Shown piece by piece: positions 57,476 through 63,829 of a stretch of DNA of 64,000 nt. The stretch is from Pseudokineococcus lusitanus (lineage in GTDB: Bacteria > Actinomycetota > Actinomycetes > Actinomycetales > Quadrisphaeraceae). The notes beneath the pieces are model-generated. The model was not told the origin of the DNA and made no database searches. It saw only the letters and a program-made list of their open reading frames with translations. Made by a program: the position numbers and the translations under genes. Every line of letters starts with the position of its first letter. The stretch's first letter is position 1. The stretch spans positions 124,001 to 188,000 of the forward strand of contig NZ_RJKN01000001.1 in NCBI RefSeq assembly GCF_003751265.1. The letters are read 5' to 3'.

Positions 57476-57497
57476 TGACATAATGCTAATTATCGGC
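57476..57497 (-). promoter_or_regulatory. AT-rich dyad, possible operator (copy 2)
   Basis: Read on the minus strand, GCCGATAATTAGCATTATGTCA matches copy 1 (55295-55316) at about 18 of 22 bases. ATAAT and ATTAT form a perfect 5-bp dyad. It sits in the 238-bp gap between convergent genes, at the GC drop. Confidence 0.45.
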
Positions 57498-57578
57498 TCA
57501 ATTGCCACTGGGGTCGACAGCCTCAGCGCCGCCCGTAAGGACTGGCATAGGCCGCCCGCCACATCGCCACACGTGGAA

Positions 57579-58589
57579 CTACGGCGTCGCACCGGAGTCG
57601 ACGGACCCCACCTCCTCCATGAGGGGCGCAGAACCCGGCGCCGTCGACGTCTCGGCCTGTGTATTGACCACACCAAAAGGCACATGCACGCTGGCGACGA
57701 CGTCTGCCGCACCCTCAAGGTGCGACATCTGGTCGTCAAAGAAGATGTGTGGGCGCAGAATCTCTAGCACCCTGGACTTTGCTATGCCACCAAGGAAAAA
57801 GGCGTCATTCACGCGGACGCCCCATTGCTTTAGGCTCGCGAGGGCCCGTTCGTGAGAGGGGGCATTCCGGGCCGTCACGATGGCAACATGTACTCGAATG
57901 CGATAAGACGGATCTTCGAGACGCTTCGCCTCTTCGCGGTCTTGGATACGATTGATAGCCGCCAGAAAGGCCTTCAGTGGGCCATCACCCAGAGGAGTGG
58001 CCACGTTGGCCACCTCATGCCTGTGAAACTCAGCCAGGCCGGCTCGCTGCATGACTGCCTCGGAGGAGTCGTCCGCCACGACGCCATCGAAGTCGAAGGC
58101 GATGCGCAAGTCACCAGAGCCCGCATCGGAAGCAGTAACGCGCGAGGGCAAGACTCGGCCAGCCGGGCGGCCGGCCTCTACGGCCTCCCTCACTGCACCC
58201 TCGTCCCCGGAGAGGAAAAGAGACATGTTGAAGGCTGGCATGAACTTGTGCGGTGATCGACCTTGACGGAAAACCGCTCTAGTGATCGGCAGTCCATGCG
58301 CAGCGATCGACTTCATGACGCGAAGACCAGTGTCGGGATCGTTACTTGACATGACAATCACTTCGACTAGAGGGTCACCCTCATCAGCGAGGTCATTCAA
58401 GGACAACAACCGCTCAATAAAGGCGAAGGCGGCGCCCGGCGCGAGCGTGTCCTCAAGGTGAGCCTCCTGGTACTTTCGGTAGGCGGCCTCGCCTTCAGCT
58501 CGAAACACCGCATCCGACTCGGCGAGGTCGAAGAGGGCGCTTGACGCGATGCCTACTACTAGACGCTGCTCCAGCTGATAAGCCGCCAT
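57579..58589 (-). CDS. 5'-nucleotidase family protein (NT5C1-like)
   Basis: 336 residues. LVVGIASSALFDLAESDAVF, EVIVMSSNDPDTGLRVMKSI, FNMSLFLSGDEGAVREAVEA, and the HAD-like motif IAFDFDGVVADDSSE with HVAIVTARNAPSHERAL match the bacterial relatives of cytosolic 5'-nucleotidase I. It should dephosphorylate nucleoside monophosphates. GC content here is clearly lower than in neighbours and codon use includes many A/T-ending codons, so recent transfer is likely. ATG 58589 has GGGGGAG eight to nine bases upstream, unlike the leaderless genes around it. It is the first complete gene of the accessory stretch. Confidence 0.88.
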   Translation of the reverse strand: MAAYQLEQRLVVGIASSALFDLAESDAVFRAEGEAAYRKYQEAHLEDTLAPGAAFAFIERLLSLNDLADEGDPLVEVIVMSSNDPDTGLRVMKSIAAHGLPITRAVFRQGRSPHKFMPAFNMSLFLSGDEGAVREAVEAGRPAGRVLPSRVTASDAGSGDLRIAFDFDGVVADDSSEAVMQRAGLAEFHRHEVANVATPLGDGPLKAFLAAINRIQDREEAKRLEDPSYRIRVHVAIVTARNAPSHERALASLKQWGVRVNDAFFLGGIAKSRVLEILRPHIFFDDQMSHLEGAADVVASVHVPFGVVNTQAETSTAPGSAPLMEEVGSVDSGATP

Positions 58590-58806
58590 ACCTGAGACTC
58601 CCCCGTAACAAGTAGCGTGCGCCGTTCTAGGTCTGGGCCGCCGGTAGGCACACCCTAGGGATAAGAACGTGACATCCGCAGCAAGCCCCTTGGCTTCCTT
58701 CCGCTCGCTGGTCGCGTAGCCCCTCGCCGGCGCGTCCCGAAAGCGGCGCGGCGTCCGAGCAACCGCTCGGGCCCCGGGGTCCTGACCGCGCCGTAGCCTC
58801 GCACCG

Positions 58807-59280
58807 GTGGAGCGGGTGCTGATCTTCGGCCGCGGAGCGGCGGGGAAGTCCACCATGGCGCGGGCTCTGGCCGAAAGCACCGGCCTCCCCGTCGTCGAGC
58901 TCGACCAGCACTTTTGGAGCGATGGCGTCCGGCCGCTGCCCGGCGACGAGTGGATCTCCGTCCAAGAGCGCCTGGCCGGTCGTGATAGGTGGGTCATGGA
59001 CGGGGACCTGGGGCCCCACGACCTCCCGGCGCCCCGACTCTGCCGGGCCGACACCGTCCTCGTCCTCGACCTGTCCCTGGCCCGCTGCGCCTGGCGAGCC
59101 GCGCGTCGCTCCCGCGAGCAGGCCGACTTCTGGTGGTGGGTCGTTACCTGGCGATGGCGCAGCCGCCCCCGCGTGCTTGACGCCATCGCCACCCACGCCC
59201 CCCAGGCGAGAGTCCACCTGCTGCGCACCCCGGCCCAGGTGCGCAGCTTCCTCGCTACCGCCTCGACCGACGCCCGGTGA
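58807..59280 (+). CDS. P-loop kinase-like ATPase (adenylate kinase/shikimate kinase-like)
   Basis: 157 residues. Walker A GRGAAGKST at residues 8-16 begins almost at the N-terminus; LPVVELDQHFW and WVMDGDL follow the pattern of small P-loop proteins annotated as topology modulation or adenylate kinase-like; ARRSREQADFWWWVVTWRWR is the lid-like basic helix. The substrate is unknown. TAGCCT (58794-58799) lies seven bases before GTG 58807. It is convergent with the DUF4262 gene, with repeat copy R1 between them. Confidence 0.8.
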   Translation: MERVLIFGRGAAGKSTMARALAESTGLPVVELDQHFWSDGVRPLPGDEWISVQERLAGRDRWVMDGDLGPHDLPAPRLCRADTVLVLDLSLARCAWRAARRSREQADFWWWVVTWRWRSRPRVLDAIATHAPQARVHLLRTPAQVRSFLATASTDAR

Positions 59281-59316
59281 CGGAGACGTTCCGGCGGACA
59301 CTCGCTGACCGGCCAG

Positions 59317-59351
59317 CGATCGTCATCCGGTCAGCGTCCCGCTGACGATCG
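59317..59351. repeat. Island repeat R1, imperfect hairpin
   Basis: Left strand CGATCGTC, then ATCCGG bulging, TCAGCG, a TCC loop and CGCTGA-CGATCG: a 12-bp stem with an eight-base one-sided bulge. It lies between convergent genes (58807 and 59366). ccggtcagcgtcccgctgac at 59327 recurs exactly in R4. Confidence 0.8.
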
Positions 59352-59365
59352 TCTATCGGAGCGGC

Positions 59366-60163
59366 CTACGCGCTACCGAGGGGCCACTGGACCCAGTCCT
59401 GCCCCGCTCCCTCCCTAGTGGCACGGCTGCCCGCCGGGATGGTGAGGGCGACGGCAAGGGAGTGGTCGGCTTCGACGAGCTCCTCCCGGTGCACTGCGGC
59501 AGGGACCGTGTCGTCGGTGACGTCCCCGCCCAGGAGCTGCCAGCCGCCGTCAGCGGTGTGCCAGACGACGGTCACGGCGGCTCCATCCAAGACCGCTTGG
59601 GTCGTGACGACCAGCTCCTCGTTCTCGGCGGCCGCTGGGGACGGCGGCACGTCGGGGCACGGCAGCGCGAGCAGGTCTTCGTCGACGGGGCCTCGTAGCT
59701 GTTGGAGCGATGAGGGGTTGGCGTAGCCCTCGTGCCAGGGGAAGCGGCCGGTGGAGTCGGTCCAGACGACCTGGAGCACGGAACGGCTCCCGTACAGCTG
59801 CCGCACGGCGTCGAGGTCACTGGCGTCCTGGACGGGGATGACGGCGACGGGCAGTCCCTCGCTGCCGTCGGGGTGGCCGGCCTCGAGGTGCTGGCCGGCC
59901 TCGAGCACGAGTCCCTGCTGGACGACCCGGCGTCCCAGCTGGTCGAGCAACGCGTGGGCCGACTCCGGGGGCAGTCCGGTGCACAGCAGCTCCGGTTGGT
60001 CCTTGAGGCTGAGGCCGACCGTGTACGCCAGCGCCCCCTCGTCGCTGGCGGGATGAGGCCCGGCCACCATCCGCACGGCCACGCCGTGCTCAGCGACCAT
60101 GCCCTCCAACTCGGCGAGGATCCCGTCCACCTCCGCACCGGCCGCCTTGGGGTCGTCACTCAT
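59366..60163 (-). CDS. DUF4262 domain protein
   Basis: 265 residues. The N-terminal half has the DUF4262 pattern (LAYTVGLSLKDQPELLCTGL, ESAHALLDQLGRRVV); the middle contains VLQVVWTDSTGRFPWHEGY; the C-terminal half (VVWHTADGGWQLLGGDVTDD) resembles an immunity-type SUKH/DUF2185-like fold seen in similar proteins. Function unknown; such proteins are frequent in mobile regions. TAGATT (complement of 60170-60175) is six bases before ATG 60163, a leaderless-type start. Flanked by R1 and R2 repeats. Confidence 0.75.
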   Translation of the reverse strand: MSDDPKAAGAEVDGILAELEGMVAEHGVAVRMVAGPHPASDEGALAYTVGLSLKDQPELLCTGLPPESAHALLDQLGRRVVQQGLVLEAGQHLEAGHPDGSEGLPVAVIPVQDASDLDAVRQLYGSRSVLQVVWTDSTGRFPWHEGYANPSSLQQLRGPVDEDLLALPCPDVPPSPAAAENEELVVTTQAVLDGAAVTVVWHTADGGWQLLGGDVTDDTVPAAVHREELVEADHSLAVALTIPAGSRATREGAGQDWVQWPLGSA

Positions 60164-60273
60164 GGCCAGAATCTATGGCTGACAGCCACCCTGTGAGGAG
60201 CGCTCAGAGGCCAAGCCCACGAATGAGCGACAGCGCGCCAGTTCGCACAATGGCCTCGCCCGCCGGTGCCGCC

Positions 60274-60330
60274 ACTGACCGGATGAGGATCGTCATCCGA
60301 CACGCTCCGCGAGCTCATCGTGTGCGGGAT
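60274..60330. repeat. Island repeat R2
   Basis: 60291-60320 matches 61520-61549 (R4 left part) at 26 of 30 bases, and gatcgtcatccg is shared with R1. It lies in the gap between the divergent DUF4262 and 60370 genes. Confidence 0.65.
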
Positions 60331-60369
60331 GCCGAGCGGGACGGCGGTCGGGCGTCCTAACTTCGCGGC

Positions 60370-60609
60370 ATGGCGATCGTGAGCGGCCCGTCGAGCCGTT
60401 GGTCATGGGGCGCCCTCTGGCTGTGGCTGGCCGCTGTTGGACTACTGGTCCTCGCAGCCGTCATGGCGCTGCCCATGGTGTTCGAGTCGAGCCCCGGGGA
60501 GAGGGCGGAGGCCGTGAGGGGTCTCTGGCCAGCGGTCGTAACCGTCGCTCTCGCCGGCGTGGCAGCGGCCGTCGCTGGCTCTGCGTGCCTGCGACGAGTG
60601 CCCCGCTGA
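60370..60609 (+). CDS. Small two-helix membrane protein, unknown
   Basis: 79 residues with two hydrophobic helices (ALWLWLAAVGLLVLAAVMAL and VVTVALAGVAAAVAGSACL) separated by a short charged loop. No family recognised. TAACTT (60358-60363) stands six bases before ATG 60370, which supports it as a real leaderless gene. It is followed by another small gene on the same strand after 71 bases. Confidence 0.6.
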   Translation: MAIVSGPSSRWSWGALWLWLAAVGLLVLAAVMALPMVFESSPGERAEAVRGLWPAVVTVALAGVAAAVAGSACLRRVPR

Positions 60610-60680
60610 CCGATCGGCCCGGCGGAGCGTGCCAGCAGGCGATCCTCAACCGGTGTGCCTCGCGGTCGTAGCGTCGACGC

Positions 60681-61007
60681 ATGAGGCAGGACGACAGGGC
60701 GGAGCGTCTGCTGGTCCGGCTCTTCCCCGACTACGGCGCGGAGTGGCCGGTGTGGGGTTCAAGGGGTGCAGGCCGGCAGGGGTTGCTCTCCCCGGCGCAC
60801 TTCCCCGGCCTCCCCGCCGACCTCGTCGAGGACCTCAGAAGCTGGCAGCGCCGATGGGAGGACAAGCACCCCGAGCCATGGATCGACCGCCGCCCTCCCC
60901 AGGCCGCGGAACGCCAGGCCGAGCTCGACCGGCTCGCGCAGCGCCTCGCGGCTGAGGTGAGCGGCACCGCTGACGTCCAGACGGACACCTGGTCCAGCAC
61001 CGGCTGA
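60681..61007 (+). CDS. Hypothetical protein
   Basis: 108 residues, cytoplasmic, no named family. RAERLLVRLFPDYGAEWPVW and LPADLVEDLRSWQRRWEDKH look like a short alpha-helical protein of a type common in actinobacterial islands. Codon third-position bias is good. TAGCGT (60669-60674) is six bases before ATG 60681. Repeat copy R3 follows. Confidence 0.65.
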   Translation: MRQDDRAERLLVRLFPDYGAEWPVWGSRGAGRQGLLSPAHFPGLPADLVEDLRSWQRRWEDKHPEPWIDRRPPQAAERQAELDRLAQRLAAEVSGTADVQTDTWSSTG

Positions 61008-61046
61008 ACGACTGCGGGCGGCATCCAGCCAGCTCCGAGCCGCCCC

Positions 61047-61068
61047 CGCTGACGATCGCTGGCCGGTC
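61047..61068. repeat. Island repeat R3, partial
   Basis: cgctgacgatcgctggccgg plus tc. It combines the right arm of R1 (CGCTGACGATCG) with the atcgctggccggtc stretch found exactly in R4. It lies between two plus-strand genes. Confidence 0.65.
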
Positions 61069-61109
61069 GCTACCAAAGTTGCGGTTGCGCGCTGCGGGAG
61101 GATGCCGAC

Positions 61110-61499
61110 ATGCAGACAGCTGAGGGCGTTGAAGTCCCGCGGCCGCTGACGCGGCGCGAAGAGGCTGTCCTCGTCGCCATGATCAAGAACGCGAATCCCT
61201 GGGACGACGACGTCCCGGTCACGGACGCCGACCGGTCCCGCTGGCTCGCGCAAGTCAGCGGTACCCGCGCCGGTCGCCCCTGTGGATGTGGGACGTGCCC
61301 GTCCATCGGGCTCACGAACGCTGACGGTCTGACGCCTGACTTCTCGGAGAGCCGCGTGGTGCTACAAGCCAGCGCCACGGGCGCACTGCTGTTGCTCTTC
61401 GTCGACGACGACAGCCTCAGCGAGTTGGAGCTCGCCCCTCTGAGCGAGAAAACGTCCTTCCAACAATTCCCCGATGCGACGGGTCTCGCCTTCCCGTAG
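61110..61499 (+). CDS. Hypothetical protein with Cys motif
   Basis: 129 residues. LTRREEAVLVAMIKNANPWD is followed by PCGCGTCPSIGL, a short Cys-rich motif that may bind metal, and by VVLQASATGALLLLFVDDD. Similar hypothetical proteins with an RCGCGCPS-type motif occur in actinobacteria; function unknown. ATG 61110 has GGGAGG eight bases before it. It is convergent with the cold-shock-like gene, with R4 between them. Confidence 0.65.
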   Translation: MQTAEGVEVPRPLTRREEAVLVAMIKNANPWDDDVPVTDADRSRWLAQVSGTRAGRPCGCGTCPSIGLTNADGLTPDFSESRVVLQASATGALLLLFVDDDSLSELELAPLSEKTSFQQFPDATGLAFP

Positions 61500-61519
61500 A
61501 TGCCGCTCCGGCTGTGGAT

Positions 61520-61585
61520 CGGCATCCGGCACGCTCCGCGATCCCATCGCTGGCCGGTCAGCGTCCCGCTGACGATGGCGTCCGG
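61520..61585. repeat. Island repeat R4, longest copy
   Basis: Left part 61520-61549 matches R2; right part 61554-61576 is an exact 23-base match to R1 (59327-59349). R4 therefore joins both halves of the family. It lies between convergent genes. Confidence 0.8.
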
Positions 61586-61613
61586 ACACGGCCGCGGATG
61601 GACCTGTGACTGG

Positions 61614-61916
61614 TCAGCTCGCGTCGTCGTCGAAGCGGATCGTCAGCGTGCTGCTGCAGGCCCCGTCCTGGTCCGGGCCGTCGTGATCGACCGGTTCTAC
61701 GCCGGTCGGCCACGCCCGCAGCGCGCGGTAGCTGTAGCCGTCCTGGTCGGCCGGCTCCCACTCGAGCTCGACGTCCTGGCCCGGCGGCAGGCTGCGGAAG
61801 CCGTCGATGGCGATGCTCGACCAGTGCGTCCAGCACCCACCGGGGGTCTCGGGCGCGTCGAGGACGCCCCAGCCCTCGCCCTCGTCCCACTCGCGCACTA
61901 CCGCCGTGACCGCCAC
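61614..61916 (-). CDS. Cold-shock-domain-like protein
   Basis: 100 residues. VTAVVREWDEGEGWGVLDAP, GGCWTHWSSIAIDGFRSLPP and GQDVELEWEPADQDGYSYRA follow the five-strand cold-shock pattern (the GWG and W/F positions are kept), so nucleic-acid binding is likely. The aromatic RNP1/RNP2 set is altered compared with CspA, and a C-terminal acidic tail is added. GTG 61916 has CACGAT six bases upstream. Flanked by R4 and R5. Confidence 0.75.
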   Translation of the reverse strand: MAVTAVVREWDEGEGWGVLDAPETPGGCWTHWSSIAIDGFRSLPPGQDVELEWEPADQDGYSYRALRAWPTGVEPVDHDGPDQDGACSSTLTIRFDDDAS

Positions 61917-61968
61917 GGGCCCATCGTGCCCACGCCGGGAGGCGTCGGGGTCCAGCTGCGCCGGATGA

Positions 61969-61992
61969 CGATCGTCGTCCGGTCAGCGTCCC
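61969..61992. repeat. Island repeat R5
   Basis: cgatcgtcgtccggtcagcg plus tccc matches R1 at 23 of 24 bases, but its right arm is degenerate (ggtgatga), so the hairpin is broken. It lies between the cold-shock-like gene and the tiny membrane genes. Confidence 0.75.
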
Positions 61993-62040
61993 GGTGATGA
62001 AGGCCGCACCCTCACTACCGCCTCAGCGTCACCTTGGTCG

Positions 62041-62154
62041 CTAGGCGAAGCGCCAGATCGCCACAACGGCGCACAGGGCCAAGAAGGACCCGTACATGAT
62101 GATCTGACCTCGGGTGCTGGCGGGCCGCCAGTTACCGCCCTTCACCCAGGGCAT
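62041..62154 (-). CDS. Tiny membrane protein, 37 residues, coupled to the preceding ORF
   Basis: 37 residues: a polar start (MPWVKGGNWRPAST) and one hydrophobic helix (IIMYGSFLALCAVVAIWRF). Its ATG shares one base with the TAA of the upstream 25-residue frame (TAATG), a classic coupling signal. Base composition is lower in GC than the chromosome average. No family recognised. It could be a small membrane toxin, holin-like or regulatory peptide; nothing in the sequence decides. Confidence 0.5.
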   Translation of the reverse strand: MPWVKGGNWRPASTRGQIIMYGSFLALCAVVAIWRFA

Positions 62155-62231
62155 TACTTCTTGTTCCTGCGCAGGAACATGACAACCGCAATGACGGCGA
62201 AGATGGCAATGAGAACAAAGAAGAACTCCAT
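62154..62231 (-). CDS. Tiny membrane protein, 25 residues
   Basis: 25 residues, almost all one transmembrane helix: MEFFFVLIAIFAVIAVVMFL then a basic RRNKK end. The frame is open upstream to 62360, with GTG choices that would add about 11 residues, but the hydrophobic block begins at this ATG. It ends in TAATG, coupling it to the 37-residue ORF. Confidence 0.5.
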   Translation of the reverse strand: MEFFFVLIAIFAVIAVVMFLRRNKK

Positions 62232-62601
62232 GCTGATGGAGCCGCCGCTAGTACCCACTGTCACCTCACCACTAATGGCGGCCGCGCCCACGCTGCCCGC
62301 TCTGGGGCGGCGACCATAGCCAGGCCGACGACGATGCGCCCCCCAGCAGCGACACACCACTCGTCCGTGTTGCCACCTGTAGCACCCGTCTCACTTGACG
62401 ACCGTCTACCGGTGACGCCACAGGTCAGCGGCCCGTCGAGGCGTCGCTTGGCAGCGGGCGTCCCGATAGCCCTGTCCGGTTTGAATTTTCACTCAGGGGC
62501 GTCATACGGACGGCCCCGGTGGCGGCGCGAGAGTCGGTTGGCCTCGCGGGCGAGCTGGACGATCGAAGGTCCCGACCATGCGGCGAACCTGGGCGTCGCC
62601 G
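62232..62601. other. Gene-free stretch with AT-richer patch
   Basis: No gene supported over about 370 bases. It contains ttgacgaccgtctaccggtg with a following caggtcagcgg (62394-62431), a weak relative of the island repeats, and a patch TTTGAATTTTCACTCA near 62480-62495 that is unusually AT-rich. The minus-strand frame 62489-62701 has no start or family support. Confidence 0.5.
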
Positions 62602-63039
62602 TCAGCGGCGCGCCAGCTGTAGCTGCTCGCGCGTCCACGGGCCCGCGCCGTGCAGCCACCGGTCCAACCAGTGAGGCCACCGGACCCATCGGCGGTTCCA
62701 CTCCTGGAGGAAGCAGGCCTCGGCGTAGTCCAACGGGGTGACGACGCCTGCCGTGGCGGTGCCCGCGGGCGACCGGCGCACGGCGTCGTCGACCAGCGCC
62801 TGCAGCGCGGCGGCGTCGACCTCACCGGTGAGGGTGAGCACCACGCGCTCCTCCTTCCGCACGCTCGCGATGGCCAGGACCGCGCCGTCGACTCGATAGG
62901 CGGCCACGTACTCGCCGTCCTCGACCATCAGGAACTCCATCGACCCAGCCGCATACGCCGCATCGGCGTAGACGTCGAGGTCACCGTCACGGTCGAGCAC
63001 GAAGACCGCCCCGCCGACCGGCGCCTCATCACGAGCCAC
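62602..63039 (-). CDS. Hypothetical protein downstream of the recombinase
   Basis: 145 residues, no family recognised. AVFVLDRDGDLDVYADAAYA and SMEFLMVEDGEYVAAYRVDG suggest a small beta-sandwich; VVLTLTGEVDAAALQALVDD and ACFLQEWNRRWVRWPHWLDR follow, with many Trp and Arg at the end. Similar unknown proteins occur in actinobacteria. GTG 63039 is chosen, seven bases upstream of the recombinase stop; ATG 63057 is the alternative and gives a longer overlap. Cotranscription with the recombinase is likely. Confidence 0.65.
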   Translation of the reverse strand: MARDEAPVGGAVFVLDRDGDLDVYADAAYAAGSMEFLMVEDGEYVAAYRVDGAVLAIASVRKEERVVLTLTGEVDAAALQALVDDAVRRSPAGTATAGVVTPLDYAEACFLQEWNRRWVRWPHWLDRWLHGAGPWTREQLQLARR

Positions 63040-63622
63040 CGCCGACCCCCTGCTCATCCGTCGCCCGCGAGCCCAGGACGTTGCGGTAGATGGTGTTGCG
63101 GGAGACACCGAGGTGGGCGGCAACGCCGGTGACGGTGGCGCCCGGCTGGGCGAGCAGCGCCCGGGCCGCCTCGATCCGCTCGGGGCCCATGACGGTCGGG
63201 CGGCCGCCGACGCGGCCGCGGGCGCGGGCGGCCTCGAGCCCGGCGATGGTCCGCTCCCGGATGAGCTGACGCTCGAAGTCCGCCAGGGCCCCGAAGATCG
63301 AGAACACCAGCCGACCGCCGGCGGTGGTGGTGTCGATGGACTCGGTCAGGGACCGGAAGCCCACTCCCCTGGCCTCGAGCTCGTTGACCGTGGCGAGCAG
63401 GTGCGGCAGGGACCGGCCGAGCCGGTCCAAACGCCAGACGACGAGGGTGTCGCCGGGCAGCAGCCGCTCGAGGAGCTGGGCTAGCTGAGGCCGGTCGTCG
63501 CGGGAGCCGGAGGCGACGTCGGTCCACAGCCGGGCGCAGCCGGCAGCGGTCAGCGCATCGTGCTGGAGCGAAGCGTCCTGCGAGGTCGTCGAGACCCGGG
63601 CGTATCCGTGGGCGTGAGGCAC
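63029..63622 (-). CDS. Serine recombinase (resolvase/invertase family)
   Basis: 197 residues. HGYARVSTTSQDASLQ contains the catalytic Ser11, VVWRLDRLGRSLPHLL the active-site arginines, FSIFGALADFERQLIRERT the E helix, and GRVGGRPTVM plus VAAHLGVSRNTIYRNV the C-terminal HTH. Size and order match small resolvase/invertase proteins of the Tn3-Gin-Hin group. GTG 63622 is chosen to place Ser near residue 11. The frame is open upstream to 63748 but through the presumed site DNA. Its stop overlaps the next gene. The direct and inverted repeats just upstream are candidate recombination sites. Confidence 0.92.
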   Translation of the reverse strand: MPHAHGYARVSTTSQDASLQHDALTAAGCARLWTDVASGSRDDRPQLAQLLERLLPGDTLVVWRLDRLGRSLPHLLATVNELEARGVGFRSLTESIDTTTAGGRLVFSIFGALADFERQLIRERTIAGLEAARARGRVGGRPTVMGPERIEAARALLAQPGATVTGVAAHLGVSRNTIYRNVLGSRATDEQGVGGGS

Positions 63623-63651
63623 TCCCCCACTGTGCCGGAAAGGCCGACCAC

Positions 63652-63694
63652 CGGGTTGTGGCACGCCGAGGTTTCCGCCACGGGTTTTGGCACG
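63652..63694. repeat. 14-bp direct repeats upstream of the recombinase
   Basis: cgggttgtggcacg (63652-63665) and cgggttttggcacg (63681-63694) differ at one base, 29 bp apart. The location fits accessory binding sites of a resolvase res region. Confidence 0.6.
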
Positions 63695-63746
63695 TCCACT
63701 ATCAGCGTGTCGCGCTCTCGCCGCCCGCCCCCGGCGACTGTCCCTC

Positions 63747-63795
63747 AAACCATCGGTTTAGTTGTGAGGCGGTCGGGTTGTCGCTTCCTCACAAC
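63747..63795. repeat. Inverted repeats upstream of the recombinase
   Basis: AAACC-ATC-GGTTT (63747-63759) is directly followed by GTTGTGAGG (63761-63769) and its exact complement CCTCACAAC (63787-63795) with 17 bases between. This could be a crossover site, a terminator for the converging side, or an element end. Confidence 0.6.
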
Positions 63796-63829
63796 GACAC
63801 CTCCCCCGACGGCGTGGCGGACCTCGTGA

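Noticed and set aside
55295-57497. Insertion sequence bounded by the two AT-rich dyads
   Set aside because: No transposase between them and no visible target duplication; kept as a finding about operators instead.
57288-57767. Plus-strand frame beginning MLIIGSIATGV near 57483
   Set aside because: It overlaps the clear 5'-nucleotidase gene on the other strand, and after the first residues the translation is Arg-rich with no family resemblance.
59317-61992. Calling the island repeats true integron attC sites
   Set aside because: No GTTRRRY/RYYYAAC ends and no tyrosine integron integrase in the window; the only recombinase is a serine type.
62489-62701. Minus-strand frame with LAREANRLSRRHRGR ending
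   Set aside because: It overlaps the end of the 62602-63039 gene in another frame, with no start signal or known domain.
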